DNA of 64,000 nucleotides from Alcanivorax sp. (GCA_022449455.1 JAKUPL010000016.1:1-64000); one strand, 5' to 3'; shown: positions 39,826 to 52,364, counted from the first letter of the stretch. Notes: a model not told the origin generated them from the letters alone. Numbers and translations: made by a program.

Positions 39826-40761
39826 TCAGCCCCGCAGGGCGCGGGGCATGGAAAAGCGGATATTTTCCTCACGGCCGGGGATTTCATGGGCCTCCTGGCC
39901 GCCCAGATCACGCAGACGGGCGACGACCTGATGAACCAGTTCTTCCGGAGCACTGGCCCCCGCGGTAACGCCCACGGACCGTTTTCCGTCCAGCCAGGCG
40001 GGATCGATCATGGTGGGATCGTCCAGCAGATGGGCCTGGGTGCCGCAGCGCTCGGCCAGTTCGCGCAGGCGGTTGGAGTTGGAGCTGTTCACCGACCCCA
40101 CCACCAGCACCAGGTCGCACTCCAGCGCCAGCTGGCGCACCGCGTCCTGCCGGTTGGTGGTGGCGTAGCAGATGTCCTCGCGCTTGGGCCCGAGAATATT
40201 GGGGAAACGCGCGCGCAGGGCATCGATGATGCGTGCGGTGTCGTCCACGCTGAGGGTGGTCTGGGTGACGAACGCCAGATTGTCCGGGTCGGTCACGGCC
40301 AGGTCGGCCACATCCTTTTCGTCCTCGACCAGGTACATGCGGCCGCCCCGGGAGGTGTCGTACTGGCCCATGGTGCCTTCCACTTCCGGGTGGCCTTCGT
40401 GGCCGATCAGGATCGCTTCGCGCCCCTCGCGCGCGTAGCGGATCACCTCCATATGCACCTTGGTAACCAGCGGACAAGTGGCGTCGAACACCCGCAGGCC
40501 GCGGCGTTCGGCCTCGTCCTGCACCGCCTTGGAGACCCCGTGGGCGCTGAAAATCACGATGGCGTCATCGGGCACTTCGTGGAGTTCCTCCACGAACACC
40601 GCGCCGCGTTCGCGCAGGCCATCCACCACATAGCGGTTGTGCACCACCTCATGGCGCACGTGCACCGGCGGCCCGAACACGTCCAGGGCGCGGTTGACGA
40701 TTTCGATGGCACGGTCCACGCCGGCGCAGAAGCCGCGGGGATTGGCGAGACGGATTTCCAT
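39826..40761 (-). CDS. ispH: IspH, 4-hydroxy-3-methylbut-2-enyl diphosphate reductase
   Basis: Last enzyme of the MEP isoprenoid pathway, an iron-sulfur protein giving IPP and DMAPP. The 311 residues include the three cluster cysteines in [24 protein letters not shown] and [12 protein letters not shown], plus the conserved histidines in VRHEVVHN and the SAHGVS motif. It is the last gene of the row ribF-ileS-lspA-fkpB-ispH, separated from fkpB by 99 bases. Confidence 0.96.
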   Translation of the reverse strand: MEIRLANPRGFCAGVDRAIEIVNRALDVFGPPVHVRHEVVHNRYVVDGLRERGAVFVEELHEVPDDAIVIFSAHGVSKAVQDEAERRGLRVFDATCPLVTKVHMEVIRYAREGREAILIGHEGHPEVEGTMGQYDTSRGGRMYLVEDEKDVADLAVTDPDNLAFVTQTTLSVDDTARIIDALRARFPNILGPKREDICYATTNRQDAVRQLALECDLVLVVGSVNSSNSNRLRELAERCGTQAHLLDDPTMIDPAWLDGKRSVGVTAGASAPEELVHQVVARLRDLGGQEAHEIPGREENIRFSMPRALRG

Positions 40762-40860
40762 AGAAACGGCCTGATTGGGAGACGTTTAGCGCTTGCCGGG
40801 ACAGGGAGCAGCGATGCCCACATTGTCTCCGATCCGCCGGCGGGAAGCCAAGCGGAGCGA

Positions 40861-41331
40861 CTATGAACTGAATTTCACCGCCTGTTCGGGGGCGTCGTGC
40901 TCAACGGCCACGATTTCCACCTGAAAGGTGAGCTCGCGGCCGGCCAGGGGGTGATTGAAATCCACCGTCACCCAGTCCTGATCCAGGCCGGTGACCACGC
41001 CGGGCAGCTCGGCGCCGGCGGCGTCGGCGAAGTTCATCACCGTGCCCGGCTCCAGCTCCTCGGCGGCGAAGGTAGCCCGCTTGAAATGCTGCACATTCTG
41101 CTCGTTGTACTCGCCGAAACCGGACTCGGCGTCGATAAAGACACTGCGCTTGTCACCCGGGCGCAGGCCCAGGATGGCCTTTTCGAAGCCCGGCAGCAGC
41201 GACCCATCGCCCCAGGCGAAGGTGGCCGGCTTGCCGTCGAAGGTGCTGTCCAGCTCGGTGCCGTCCATCAGATGCACCGAGAAATGCAGCGTGACGCGGG
41301 TTTGCGGGCCGACCCGCAGGTCGTCAGTCAT
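40861..41331 (-). CDS. fkpB: FkpB, FKBP-type peptidyl-prolyl isomerase (SlpA family)
   Basis: 156-residue SlyD/SlpA-like prolyl isomerase. FKBP core motifs VTLHFSVHLMDGTELDSTFDGKP and GLRPGDKRSV are present, with the inserted chaperone (IF) domain in the middle (about 75-125) and FNHPLAGRELTFQVEI at the end. It lacks the His-rich metal tail of SlyD. Start overlaps lspA by eight bases. It probably helps fold cytoplasmic or nascent proteins; a specific target is unknown. Confidence 0.92.
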   Translation of the reverse strand: MTDDLRVGPQTRVTLHFSVHLMDGTELDSTFDGKPATFAWGDGSLLPGFEKAILGLRPGDKRSVFIDAESGFGEYNEQNVQHFKRATFAAEELEPGTVMNFADAAGAELPGVVTGLDQDWVTVDFNHPLAGRELTFQVEIVAVEHDAPEQAVKFSS

Positions 41332-41884
41332 GGGCGCGACGCCCTCCCAGCAACATGTCGAGAATGATCAGTATGGCACCCAAGGTGATGGCGCTGTCGG
41401 CGATATTAAAGGCCGGGAAGTGATAATTTCCCCAATAGAAATCGAGAAAATCCACCACATGGCCGAGCACCACCCGGTCGTAGAGGTTGCCCAACGCGCC
41501 ACCAAGAATCAGCGCCAGGGCCGCGCCCTGCATGCGCTCGGTGCGGAGTTTGCGCAGCCAGCCCAGGATCAGCACCGCGGCGATCAGGGCCACCACGGCG
41601 AAGAACCAGCGCTGCCAGCCGCCGGCACCGGCCAGAAAACTGAAGGCGGCGCCGGTGTTGTAGGCCAGGGTCAGATTGAACACCGGCAGGATCTCCAGGC
41701 GCTCGTACAGCTCGAAACGGGCCACGATCCAATGCTTGGTGAGCTGATCCAGCGCGATCACCAGTACCGTCAGCCACAGCCAGTTGAGCTGGCCGGGCAG
41801 GCCCCGGGCCGTGGCCACGGCGGAGCCGGCTCCCTGGGCGTCGCGCGCCCCCTGGGTGTCACGCCCTCCCTGGGGGTCACGCAT
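41324..41884 (-). CDS. lspA: LspA, prolipoprotein signal peptidase (signal peptidase II)
   Basis: Inner-membrane aspartyl protease that removes signal peptides from diacylglyceryl prolipoproteins such as BamD. The 186-residue protein has four transmembrane helices and the catalytic aspartates in LGNLYDRV and FNIADSAIT. The ATG at 41884 lies inside the ileS end (8-base overlap). The first 19 residues are an unusual hydrophilic repeat ([18 protein letters not shown]) encoded by an 18-bp tandem repeat, ahead of the first helix near residue 35. Function should not be affected. Confidence 0.93.
   Translation of the reverse strand: MRDPQGGRDTQGARDAQGAGSAVATARGLPGQLNWLWLTVLVIALDQLTKHWIVARFELYERLEILPVFNLTLAYNTGAAFSFLAGAGGWQRWFFAVVALIAAVLILGWLRKLRTERMQGAALALILGGALGNLYDRVVLGHVVDFLDFYWGNYHFPAFNIADSAITLGAILIILDMLLGGRRAHD
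41831..41884 (-). repeat. 18-bp tandem repeat (three copies) at the start of lspA
   Basis: Three successive 18-base units (41831-41848, 41849-41866, 41867-41884) differ at a few positions and encode six-residue repeats of the form RD-x-QG-x. The first unit includes the lspA start codon and also the last bases of ileS, so repeat growth is constrained at that end. Confidence 0.8.
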
Positions 41885-44690
41885 AGTCGCGCTCCTCGCC
41901 CGGGCCTTCCACATTGGTCACGCAGCGGCCACAGATGTCCGGGTGCGCCGGGTCCACGCCCACGTCCTCGCGGTGGTGCCAGCAACGGGCGCATTTGGTG
42001 TGCGGCGACGGCGCCACCTTCACCTTGAGCCCGGCCACGGCGCTGTCCTCCAGGTCCGCCGGCGCCTCGGCCAGCGGCGCCAGGGTGGCGGTGGAGGTAA
42101 TGGTCACGAAGCGCAGCTCGTCGCCGAGCCGGGTCAGTTGCTCCCGCAGCGCATCGTCCACGTAAAGCGTGGCGTCGGCGGCCAGATTGGCGCGCAACTC
42201 CTTGCGGTTGCGCGCCTCCTCGATGGCTTTGTTGACCGCCTGCTTGACCGCCTGCACACGTTCCCAGAACGCCAGATCCATGTCGGCGTTCGCCGGCAGG
42301 TCGAACAGGCCGTCAAACCAGGTGGTCAGGAACACGGAATCGGCCTTGTCCCCGGGCAGATGCTCGTGGATTTCCTCGGCGGTGAAGCTGAGGATCGGCG
42401 CCATCCAGCGCACCAGCGCCTGGGCGATCAGGTACAGGGCGGTCTGGCAGGAGCGGCGCGCCACCGAGTCCTCCCGGGTGGTGTACTGGCGGTCCTTGAT
42501 GATGTCCAGGTAGAAGCCGCCCAGCTCATTGGCGCAGAAATTGTGTAGCCGCTGATAGACCTGATGGAACTGGTAGCCGTTGTACAGCTCACGCAGCTCG
42601 TCCTGCAGTTGGGCGGCGCGAGCCACCGCCCAACGGTCCAGCGCCAGCATGCTGTCCGGCGCCACCGCGTTGGCCGACGGATCGAAACCGTTCAGGTTGG
42701 ACAACAGGAAACGGGCGGTATTGCGGATGCGCCGGTAGCTGTCCGCCACCTGCTTGAAAATGTTCTTGGACACGGTCATTTCGCCGCGGTAGTCCGTGGA
42801 GGCGATCCACAGGCGCAGGATGTCGGCGCCCAGCTCGTTCCACACTTCCTGGGGCGCGATCACGTTGCCCAGGGACTTGGACATCTTGCGGCCCTGCTCG
42901 TCCACCGTGAAGCCATGGGTCAGCACGCCCTTGTAGGGGGCCGCGTCACGGATCGCGGTGCCGGTGAGCAGCGACGACTGGAACCAGCCCCGGTGCTGGT
43001 CGGAGCCTTCCAGGTAAAGGTCCGCCGGCACGGTCAGTTCCGGGCGCTGTTCCAGCACCGAGAAATGGGTGGTCCCGGAATCAAACCACACGTCCAGCAC
43101 ATCGGTGACCTTGCTGTAACGCTCGGCGTCGGCGCCCAGCAGTTCCGCCGGGTCGAGCTGGAACCAGGCCTCGATGCCTTCCTTTTCCACCCGCTGCGCG
43201 ACCTCCTCGATCAGGCGCGGGGTCTCCGGGTGCGGCTCGGAGGTGGCTTTGTCCACGAACAGGGCGATCGGCACGCCCCAGGTGCGCTGCCGCGAAATGC
43301 ACCAGTCCGGACGGTCGCGCAGCATGCCTTCCATGCGCGCCTGGCCCCAGTCCGGGGTCCAGGTCACCTGCTTTACTTCCTCGCGGGCGCGGGCCAGCAG
43401 GCCGCTTTCGCCCAGGCCGATAAACCACTGGGCGGTGGCGCGGAAGATGATCGGCGTCTTGTGCCGCCAGCAGTGCGGGTAGCTGTGGGTGATGCTCTGT
43501 TTGGCGATCAGCACGTCGTGTTCCTTGAGCGCCTCGATCACCGGGCCATTGGCCTTGTTCACGTGCAGGCCGCCGACCACCGGCAGGTCGTCGCGGAACA
43601 CGCCGTTGTCCTGTACCGGGCTGTCCACTTCCAGGCCGTAGCGCTTGCCCACCGCGAAGTCGTCCTCGCCGTGGCCCGGCGCGGTGTGCACGCAGCCGGT
43701 GCCGGCGTCCACGGTGACGTGCTCGCCCAGCACCACCGGCACCACGCGATCCAGAAACGGATGGTTCAGGGACAGGTTTTCCAGCACCTGGCCCTGGAAC
43801 GGCGGCGACCGGTCCACGTTTTCCAGGCCGTAGCGCTCGATCGCCGTGTCCGCCAGCGCTTCCGCCACCACCAGCTGCCGGGCGCGGCCGTCCTGCTCGC
43901 CGCTGAGCAGCACATAGTCCACCTCCGGGTGCACCGCCACCGCCTGGTTGGCCGGCAGGGTCCAGGGGGTGGTGGTCCAGATCACCAGCGCCGGGGCGGT
44001 GGCGGTGACGCCGGTGCGGGCGGCGAAGTCCGCCGGGTCCACGGCGGCGAAGGCCACGTCGATGGCCGGCGATTTCTTGTCCTGGTATTCCACTTCCGCT
44101 TCCGCCAGGGCGGAGGCGCAGTCCAGGCACCAGTGCACCGGCTTGAAGCCCTTGGTCAGCAGACCCTTGTCCACGATCTTGCCGAGCGCGCGGATGATGT
44201 TCGCCTCGGTGTCGAAGTTCATAGTCAGGTAGGGATTGTCCCAGTCACCGAATACGCCCAGGCGGATGAAATCCTGCTTCTGCCCTTCCAGCTGCTCGGC
44301 GGCGTAGGCCCGGCACTCCTCGCGGAAAGTGCGCGCGTCCACCTTGTGGCCGGCCTTGCCCACCTTCTGCTCCACCTTGTGCTCGATGGGCAGACCGTGG
44401 CAGTCCCAGCCCGGCACGTAGGGCGCGTCGAAGCCTTCGAAGCCGCGCGCCTTGACGATCATGTCCTTGAGCACCTTGTTGATGGAGTGGCCGATATGGA
44501 TCGAGCCATTGGCGTAGGGAGGGCCATCGTGAAGCACGAACTTGGGCCGGCCGGCGGCGGTCTCGCGAATCTTCCGGTACAGATCCTGCTGGCGCCATTG
44601 CGCCAGCCGCTCCGGTTCACGGGTGGCCAGACCGGCTTTCATGGGAAAGTCGGTGTGGGGAAGATTCAGCGTCGCCTTGTAGTCCGTCAT
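41877..44690 (-). CDS. ileS: Isoleucyl-tRNA synthetase
   Basis: Class I synthetase of 937 residues, charging tRNA-Ile with editing of misactivated valine. HIGH-type signature [16 protein letters not shown] near 58-73, KMSKS motif KMSKSLGN near 600, and the CP1 editing domain between. The C-terminal zinc finger [12 protein letters not shown]...[10 protein letters not shown] has the four cysteines, so it is the bacterial type 1 enzyme. It overlaps ribF by ATGA and lspA by eight bases. Confidence 0.97.
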   Translation of the reverse strand: MTDYKATLNLPHTDFPMKAGLATREPERLAQWRQQDLYRKIRETAAGRPKFVLHDGPPYANGSIHIGHSINKVLKDMIVKARGFEGFDAPYVPGWDCHGLPIEHKVEQKVGKAGHKVDARTFREECRAYAAEQLEGQKQDFIRLGVFGDWDNPYLTMNFDTEANIIRALGKIVDKGLLTKGFKPVHWCLDCASALAEAEVEYQDKKSPAIDVAFAAVDPADFAARTGVTATAPALVIWTTTPWTLPANQAVAVHPEVDYVLLSGEQDGRARQLVVAEALADTAIERYGLENVDRSPPFQGQVLENLSLNHPFLDRVVPVVLGEHVTVDAGTGCVHTAPGHGEDDFAVGKRYGLEVDSPVQDNGVFRDDLPVVGGLHVNKANGPVIEALKEHDVLIAKQSITHSYPHCWRHKTPIIFRATAQWFIGLGESGLLARAREEVKQVTWTPDWGQARMEGMLRDRPDWCISRQRTWGVPIALFVDKATSEPHPETPRLIEEVAQRVEKEGIEAWFQLDPAELLGADAERYSKVTDVLDVWFDSGTTHFSVLEQRPELTVPADLYLEGSDQHRGWFQSSLLTGTAIRDAAPYKGVLTHGFTVDEQGRKMSKSLGNVIAPQEVWNELGADILRLWIASTDYRGEMTVSKNIFKQVADSYRRIRNTARFLLSNLNGFDPSANAVAPDSMLALDRWAVARAAQLQDELRELYNGYQFHQVYQRLHNFCANELGGFYLDIIKDRQYTTREDSVARRSCQTALYLIAQALVRWMAPILSFTAEEIHEHLPGDKADSVFLTTWFDGLFDLPANADMDLAFWERVQAVKQAVNKAIEEARNRKELRANLAADATLYVDDALREQLTRLGDELRFVTITSTATLAPLAEAPADLEDSAVAGLKVKVAPSPHTKCARCWHHREDVGVDPAHPDICGRCVTNVEGPGEERDYA

Positions 44691-45625
44691 AGTCCGTCGT
44701 CTTGTGCAAAAAAGGCTTTTACCTGCTCCAGGTCCCGCCGCATGGCGGCCTTGAGGTGGTCCAGGCTGTCAAAGTTCGTTTCCGGGCGCACGAAATGGTG
44801 AAAATCCACGCTCAGGTGGTCGTCGTACAGGTCGCCACTGTAGTCCAGCAGATGCACTTCCAGGCGGTTCTCGCGGCCGTTCACCGCCGGCCGCGTGCCC
44901 AGGTTGGCGGCGCCGGCATGGTGCTCCAGACCGGCGCCGCTGACGCGCACCGCGAACACGCCCTGCAGCGGCGACACCGGTCGTTTCAGGGCCAGGTTCA
45001 CGGTCGGCATATCCAGGGTGCGGCCGATCTTGTCGCCGTGACGCACCCGCCCGCTGATGCGGTAGGGGCGGCCCAGCAGCCGCTCCGCCAGCACGAAGTC
45101 CCCGGCCTCCAGGGCGGCGCGCACCCGCGTGCTGGACACCCGCTCGCCGTCCACCTGACAGGTGGGCGTGTCGGTGACCGCGAACCCGAAGCGGTCGCCG
45201 GCCCGGGTCAGGTACTCGAAGTCGCCGTCCCGGCCACAACCGAAGCGGAAGTCGTCGCCCACCACCAGGTAATCGATGCCCAAACCGGCCACCAGCAGAT
45301 CACGCACGAACGCTTCGGCGGTGAGGCTGCGGAAGCCCTCGGTAAAACGCGCACAGAGTACCTGATCGACACCCTGGTCGCGCAGCGCGATCAACTTGTC
45401 GCGCAGGCTCATCAAACGCGCCGGGGCCTGCTCCGGGGCGAAGAACTCCTGGGGCTGGGGTTCGAACAGCATCACCGTGGCGAGCTTGTCGCGGGCACGG
45501 GCCTCTTCAATCACCTGCGCCAGGATGCGCTGGTGTCCCAGGTGCACGCCATCGAAATTGCCGATGGTGGCCACGCAGCCCCGGTGCGCCGGCCTCAGAT
45601 TGTGAATGCCGCGAATCAGTCGCAT
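44687..45625 (-). CDS. ribF: RibF, riboflavin kinase / FAD synthetase
   Basis: Bifunctional enzyme that phosphorylates riboflavin to FMN and adenylates it to FAD. The 312-residue protein from the ATG at 45625 has the nucleotidyltransferase motif [11 protein letters not shown], the SSTRVR motif (about 160), and the C-terminal kinase domain with [11 protein letters not shown] and GVFAVRVSG. The usual order ribF-ileS-lspA is kept. Its upstream frame extends into the spacer and was trimmed. Confidence 0.94.
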   Translation of the reverse strand: MRLIRGIHNLRPAHRGCVATIGNFDGVHLGHQRILAQVIEEARARDKLATVMLFEPQPQEFFAPEQAPARLMSLRDKLIALRDQGVDQVLCARFTEGFRSLTAEAFVRDLLVAGLGIDYLVVGDDFRFGCGRDGDFEYLTRAGDRFGFAVTDTPTCQVDGERVSSTRVRAALEAGDFVLAERLLGRPYRISGRVRHGDKIGRTLDMPTVNLALKRPVSPLQGVFAVRVSGAGLEHHAGAANLGTRPAVNGRENRLEVHLLDYSGDLYDDHLSVDFHHFVRPETNFDSLDHLKAAMRRDLEQVKAFFAQDDGL

Positions 45626-45695
45626 TCCGCCCTCGTTGCCTTCCCGGCCGCGTGGTGGCCGTCGGTCCGGGAGAAAAGAGGGCCGATTATAGAAA

Positions 45696-47270
45696 TCATC
45701 GGCGCAGGTGGCGAGGTCTGAGGCCAAGAATCAGCAGCACCAGCAGATAAATCAGCATACCGGCCACCACGATCAACCCCAGCCAGAGTATCCGCTCGGT
45801 CAAGGGCCCTTGCAGCCAGACCCCGGCGAACCGGGCCAGGAAATGGATCGCCGCCGCCATGGCGGCCCCGGCCAGCAGCAACCGCAGCCAGTGGCGGCCC
45901 CAGCCCTGCAGCGGCTGGAACACGCCGGCCCGGCGCAGGCCGAGATACAACAAGCCGGCATTGAGCCAGGCCGACAGCGAGGTGGCCAGGGCCAGGCCGG
46001 CATGCTGCAGCGGCCACACCAGCAGCAGGTTGAACACCATATTGGCGACCATGGCGATGACGCCGATCTTCACCGGCGTTTTGGTGTCCTGGCGGGCAAA
46101 ATAGCCCGGTGCCAGCACCTTGATCAGCATGAACGCCACCAGCCCGGCGCTGTAGGCGCGCAGCGATTCCGCCGAGCGCAGCACGTCGTTGGCGGTGAAT
46201 TCGCCGTGTCGGAACAGGGTGGCCAGCAGCGGCTCGGCGATCACCGCCAGGGCCAGGGCGGCGGGCACCCCGATCAGCAGCACCAGGCGCAGCGCCCAAT
46301 CCAGGGTGCGGCGAAACGACTGCGGGTCATCGCCGGCGTGCTTGCCGGACAAGCTCGGCAGAATCACCGTGCCGATGGCGATGGCGAACACCCCCAGTGG
46401 CAGCTCCGTGAGCCGGTCGGAATAGTACAGCCAGGTCACCGAGCCGGTTTGTAGCAGCGAGGCCAGCACCGTATCCAGGAGCAGATTGATCTGACTCACC
46501 GACACGCCGAACAGGGCCGGTGCCATCAGCCGCAGAATGCGGCGCACTCCCGGGTCGCGCCAGGCCATGCGTGGCACCGGCATCAGATTAAGACGCGCCA
46601 GAAACGGTAACTGAAACAGCAACTGGACGATCCCGGCGATCAGCACCCCCCAGGCCAACGCCACCGCCATACGGCCTTCGGCGAAGTGCGGCGCCAGATA
46701 CAGGGCGCTGCCGATCAGGCTCAGATTGAGCAGCACCGGCGTGAACGCCGGCACCGCGAAGCGGTTCCAGGTATTGAGGATGGAGCCGGCGAAGGCGGTC
46801 AGGGCGATAAAGAACAGATACGGAAAGGTCAGCCGCAGCATCTCCACCGCCAGCGCCCTTTTATGGGGATCGTCGCCGAACCCGGGGGCGAACACCCAGA
46901 TCAGCAGCGGCGCGCCCAGCACGCCCAGCAGGGTAACCAGCGCCAGGGTACCGCCCAGGGTACCGGCGACCCGATCGATCAACTGCCGGGTGGCGGCCAG
47001 GCTGCCCTCGTCCCGGGCCCGGGTGCGGTATTCGCTGAGCACCGGCACGAACGCCTGGTTGAAGGCGCCCTCGGCGAACAGGCGGCGCAGAAAGTTGGGA
47101 ATGCGGAAGGCCACGAAAAAGGCGTCGGTGCCGGCGGAGGCGCCCAGCAGGCGGGCCAGCACCACGTCACGGACCAGACCCAGCACCCGCGAGAGCAGCG
47201 TCATGGCACTGACCACCAGGGTGGAGGCCAGCAAACCGCCTTTTTTACCTTTCGTTGCCTGCTCGTCCAT
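45696..47270 (-). CDS. murJ: MurJ, lipid II flippase
   Basis: Essential MOP-superfamily membrane protein of 524 residues with about 14 helices that flips lipid II for peptidoglycan synthesis. Family motifs include SRVLGLVRDVVLARLLGAS, FRIPNFLRRLFAEGAFNQAFVPVLSEY and YYSDRLTELPLGVFAIAIGTVILP. The ATG at 47270 gives the standard start. It is divergent from rpsT and 70 bases upstream of ribF. Confidence 0.95.
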   Translation of the reverse strand: MDEQATKGKKGGLLASTLVVSAMTLLSRVLGLVRDVVLARLLGASAGTDAFFVAFRIPNFLRRLFAEGAFNQAFVPVLSEYRTRARDEGSLAATRQLIDRVAGTLGGTLALVTLLGVLGAPLLIWVFAPGFGDDPHKRALAVEMLRLTFPYLFFIALTAFAGSILNTWNRFAVPAFTPVLLNLSLIGSALYLAPHFAEGRMAVALAWGVLIAGIVQLLFQLPFLARLNLMPVPRMAWRDPGVRRILRLMAPALFGVSVSQINLLLDTVLASLLQTGSVTWLYYSDRLTELPLGVFAIAIGTVILPSLSGKHAGDDPQSFRRTLDWALRLVLLIGVPAALALAVIAEPLLATLFRHGEFTANDVLRSAESLRAYSAGLVAFMLIKVLAPGYFARQDTKTPVKIGVIAMVANMVFNLLLVWPLQHAGLALATSLSAWLNAGLLYLGLRRAGVFQPLQGWGRHWLRLLLAGAAMAAAIHFLARFAGVWLQGPLTERILWLGLIVVAGMLIYLLVLLILGLRPRHLRR

Positions 47271-47543
47271 TCCCGGGTCTCCGTGAAACCGGCCAAGGGT
47301 ACCCAAAGCGCCGACCGCCCGCCAGAAGCAGCGGCCCCGGCGCGCCAATCAGACCGCGCACCATCCGGGCCCGGCCAGACATTGGCTTAATAAACGGTTT
47401 AATATTGACTTCTCAGGTACGGATCGGCATCATTGCGCACCTTCAAACCGGCCCACGGGCACTCGTGCGTCCCGGTTTCACCGAATCAAGCAGATTGATA
47501 CGGCCTTTTCGGGGCCGGTCAGAGACAAGACAGGAGCAGGACC
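47271..47543. promoter_or_regulatory. Divergent murJ/rpsT control region with a possible rpsT promoter
   Basis: 273-base spacer. On the plus strand TTGACT (47405-47410), 17 bases, CATCAT (47428-47433) could be the rpsT promoter; the -10 is poor. An AT-rich stretch around 47386-47406 may act as an UP element or hold another promoter. No gene is seen. Confidence 0.4.
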
Positions 47544-47810
47544 TTGGCTAACTCACCGCAAGCACGCAAACGCGCGCGTCAGGCGGAAACGCGTCGTCAG
47601 CACAACGCCGCGATGCGCTCCATGGTGCGTACGTACCTCAAGAAGGTAAATGCGGCCATTGCGTCCGGCGACCAAGGCGCCGCCCAGGAAGCGTTCCAGA
47701 AGGCGACCTCGGTGCTGGACAAGGCCACCCGCAAGGGCAAGTTTCACCCGAACAAGGCCGCGCGCCACAAGAGCCGCCTGAACGCCAAGATCAAGGCCAT
47801 GGCGGCCTGA
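47544..47810 (+). CDS. rpsT: 30S ribosomal protein S20
   Basis: Small basic protein of 88 residues that binds 16S rRNA early in 30S assembly. [21 protein letters not shown] and [19 protein letters not shown] are typical. The start is a TTG at 47544, seven bases after AGGAG. The E. coli rpsT gene also starts with TTG, which allows feedback control of its translation, so the unusual codon is credible here. A strong terminator follows. Confidence 0.97.
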   Translation: MANSPQARKRARQAETRRQHNAAMRSMVRTYLKKVNAAIASGDQGAAQEAFQKATSVLDKATRKGKFHPNKAARHKSRLNAKIKAMAA

Positions 47811-47827
47811 TCCGGCGCACGCGCTCA

Positions 47828-47854
47828 GAAAAACCGGCCTCTGGCCGGTTTTTT
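47828..47854. terminator. Bidirectional intrinsic terminator between rpsT and proB
   Basis: A perfect 8-bp stem AACCGGCC/GGCCGGTT with a TCT loop is flanked by five A on the left and seven T on the right. It serves rpsT rightwards and, because of the A run, also proB leftwards. Confidence 0.9.
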
Positions 47855-47899
47855 TATGCCTGACGTCTGGCGCACCGTCGCCCTCCAGAGCACCACCAT

Positions 47900-50210
<2,311 letters not shown>

Positions 50211-50215
50211 CTAGC

Positions 50216-50462
50216 GTAGCTGCAAGCCGCAGGCGCGCAGTGCGTGGCTGCGGGGTCCCGCCAGTCAAACGCCAGCTGAAAGTTGAAAGTTAAAACGCGG
50301 GACAGGCCGGGGTAGCGGCGGGGCCGTGCCCGCGCGCAAGCGGCTTCAAGCCTCAAGCTAAAAACCGACCTCTCAGAGGGGCCTTTCAACTTTTAACTTT
50401 CAACTTTTAACTGGCCATTGCCGGCACGGCCCGCCTGTAGCTTGCCGCTTGTAGCTTGCAGC
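50216..50462. repeat. Composite inverted-repeat block upstream of obgE
   Basis: The spacer 50178-50533 has no gene. It contains nested inverted repeats. A 24-base arm at 50272-50295 pairs with 50391-50414 at 22 of 24 positions (AAAGTTGAAAGTTAAAA type). GCTGCAAGC at 50219-50227 pairs with GCTTGCAGC at 50454-50462. CAAGCGG at 50337-50343 pairs with CCGCTTG at 50445-50451. Such AGCTTGAAGC/GCAAGCTAC words occur in intergenic repeat families of pseudomonads. The obgE promoter must lie nearby. Confidence 0.7.
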
Positions 50463-50480
50463 GCCCCCTCCGGGGCCCAT

Positions 50481-50512
50481 AAAAAAACCCCGCGGGCCGG
50501 GCCTCGCGGGGC
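50481..50512 (-). terminator. Intrinsic terminator after rplU-rpmA
   Basis: The stem CCCCGCG/CGCGGGG (50488-50494 and 50505-50511), read on the minus strand, is followed by seven T. It closes the leftward rplU-rpmA transcript 22 bases after the rpmA stop. Confidence 0.88.
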
Positions 50513-50533
50513 TCTTTCGTGATCCCGGAGGGA

Positions 50534-50794
50534 TCAGGCCACGGGCTCGATCACCACGTACTTGCGGCCCAGCGGGCCCTTGGTCTCGAACTTCACGCGA
50601 CCGGCTTCGGTGGCGAAGATGGTGTGGTCCTTGCCCATGCCGGTGTTCACACCGGAATGGAAGCGGGTGCCACGCTGGCGGATGATGATTTCGCCGGCTT
50701 TGACTTCCTGACCGCCGAAGCGCTTCACGCCAAGGCGTTTACTTTCGGAGTCGCGGCCGTTACGAGTACTACCACCGGCTTTTTTATGTGCCAT
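50534..50794 (-). CDS. rpmA: 50S ribosomal protein L27
   Basis: 86-residue ribosomal protein near the peptidyl-transferase centre. It starts [20 protein letters not shown] and contains [20 protein letters not shown], fully typical. It has the short AHKKAGGS N-terminus without the leader found in Firmicutes. It follows rplU by 27 bases in one operon. Confidence 0.97.
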   Translation of the reverse strand: MAHKKAGGSTRNGRDSESKRLGVKRFGGQEVKAGEIIIRQRGTRFHSGVNTGMGKDHTIFATEAGRVKFETKGPLGRKYVVIEPVA

Positions 50795-50821
50795 GTCTCA
50801 ATCCTCTTGCTGCGTTGCGGA

Positions 50822-51133
50822 TCAGCCCTGGATCCCGGTGATTTTCACCGCCGTGTACCACTGGCGATGGCCTTGCTGCTTGCGGGAGTGCTTGCGGCGA
50901 CGGAACTTGACGATCTTCACCTTCTTGTGGCGGCCTTGCTCGACCACCTCGGCGGACACCTTGGCGCCGTCCAGCAGGGGCTGGCCCACCTTCACGTCGT
51001 CGCCGTCGGCAACCAGCAGCACCTGATCGAATTCCACGGTCTCGCCGGTGGCCACTTCGATCTTCTCCACGCGCAGGGTATCACCCTCTTCAACGCGGTA
51101 CTGCTTGCCACCCGTCTTGATGACTGCGTACAT
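50822..51133 (-). CDS. rplU: 50S ribosomal protein L21
   Basis: 103-residue ribosomal protein binding 23S rRNA. It starts [18 protein letters not shown] and has [23 protein letters not shown]. The ATG at 51133 is chosen by family length; the upstream extension crosses the promoter. A good promoter lies about 95 bases upstream. Confidence 0.97.
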   Translation of the reverse strand: MYAVIKTGGKQYRVEEGDTLRVEKIEVATGETVEFDQVLLVADGDDVKVGQPLLDGAKVSAEVVEQGRHKKVKIVKFRRRKHSRKQQGHRQWYTAVKITGIQG

Positions 51134-51227
51134 CTTGCTTGCTCCGGATAGATCCTCACGGGCGGGCTCGCTGTGTTGGGCGAGAGCCGCTTTCGGTGCC
51201 CGGCGGATGATGAAAACAGGGTCGCGA

Positions 51228-51256
51228 AGTGTACGCCAACCCGGCGCCGCGCTCAA
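51228..51256 (-). promoter_or_regulatory. rplU-rpmA promoter
   Basis: On the minus strand TTGAGC (51251-51256), 17 bases, TACACT (51228-51233). Strong match to sigma-70 with optimal spacing, about 95 bases before the rplU start. Confidence 0.65.
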
Positions 51257-51292
51257 GCCCATTTACCGCGGCTTCACGGGCGATGGCTTTTC

Positions 51293-51320
51293 TTGACTGA
51301 CCGGGCCCCGCTGCTAGCAT
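51293..51320 (+). promoter_or_regulatory. ispB promoter
   Basis: TTGACT (51293-51298), 16 bases, TAGCAT (51315-51320), a good sigma-70 match 38 bases before the ispB start. It does not overlap the rplU promoter. Confidence 0.65.
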
Positions 51321-51358
51321 TGCCCGCTGTTCACGCCCCCTTTTTTGGATAGCGCTCC

Positions 51359-52330
51359 ATGGATTTCAAGGCCATCAGTTCCGTCGTCGCGGACGACTTC
51401 GAGGCGGTGAATCGCTTCATCACCCATCACCTGGACACGGAAGTTCCGCTGATCCGTGAAGTGGGCGACTACATCGTCGATTCCGGCGGCAAACGGCTGC
51501 GCCCCCTGGTCGGCCTGCTCAGCGCCCGCGCCTCCGGCTATACCGGGGAGCAGCATGTGGACGTGGCGGCGGTGATCGAATTCCTGCATACCGCCACCCT
51601 GCTGCACGACGATGTGGTGGACGAATCCAGCCTGCGCCGGGGCCGCCCCACGGTGAACGCGGTGTGGGGCAACTCCGCCAGCGTGCTGGTGGGCGACTTC
51701 CTGATTTCCCGCGCCCTGCAACTGATGGTGGCCCTGGAGGACCAGCGCCTGCTGGAGATTCTCTCGCAGAGCACCAACACCATTTCCGAAGGGGAAGTGC
51801 TGCAGCTGATCAATACCCGCGACCCGGATACCACCGAGGGCAGCTACATGCGGGTGATCCACGACAAAACCGCCAAGATGTTCGAGGCGGCGGCGGAGAC
51901 CGGCGCGGTGCTGGGGGCACGCACGGAAACCGACCGCTGCGCGGATTTCGCCACTTTCGGCCTGCACCTGGGCATCGCCTTCCAGCTGATTGATGACGTG
52001 CTGGACTACCAGGGCGACGTGAGCGCCCTGGGCAAGAACGTGGGCGACGATCTGGCCGAGGGCAAACCCACCCTGCCGCTGATCTACGCCATCCAGCACG
52101 GCGCGCCGCAGCACGCCGACCTGATCAAGAACGCCATTCGCACCGGCGGCCTGGACCACCTGCGCGAGATCGTCGAGATCGTGCACGACTGCGGCGGGCT
52201 GCGCTATACCATCGAGCGCGCCGGCGAACACACCGCCCGCGCCCTGGAAGCACTGGCGCCGGTGCCCGGTTCGCGTTACAAGGAAGCACTGCAACGTTTG
52301 GCGGAGGAATCCCTGCGCCGTACCTATTGA
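51359..52330 (+). CDS. ispB: Octaprenyl diphosphate synthase
   Basis: 323-residue trans-prenyltransferase that makes the ubiquinone side chain from FPP and IPP. Both Asp-rich motifs are present: LLHDDVVDES (about 82) and QLIDDVLDYQGD (about 210), with the GGKRLRP motif at 43-49. Product length (octa- or nonaprenyl) cannot be set from sequence. It is divergent from rplU as in Pseudomonas and E. coli. Confidence 0.94.
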   Translation: MDFKAISSVVADDFEAVNRFITHHLDTEVPLIREVGDYIVDSGGKRLRPLVGLLSARASGYTGEQHVDVAAVIEFLHTATLLHDDVVDESSLRRGRPTVNAVWGNSASVLVGDFLISRALQLMVALEDQRLLEILSQSTNTISEGEVLQLINTRDPDTTEGSYMRVIHDKTAKMFEAAAETGAVLGARTETDRCADFATFGLHLGIAFQLIDDVLDYQGDVSALGKNVGDDLAEGKPTLPLIYAIQHGAPQHADLIKNAIRTGGLDHLREIVEIVHDCGGLRYTIERAGEHTARALEALAPVPGSRYKEALQRLAEESLRRTY

Positions 52331-52364
52331 GGCTCCTGTTCCACCACCTGTTATGGAGAATGGC

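Noticed and set aside
41831-41884. CRISPR-like or transposon origin for the lspA repeat
   Set aside because: The units are in frame, contiguous and without spacers, so a simple tandem duplication is enough.
42564-44801. A 745-codon plus-strand frame opposite ileS
   Set aside because: Antisense shadow of a clear isoleucyl-tRNA synthetase; no recognisable domain.
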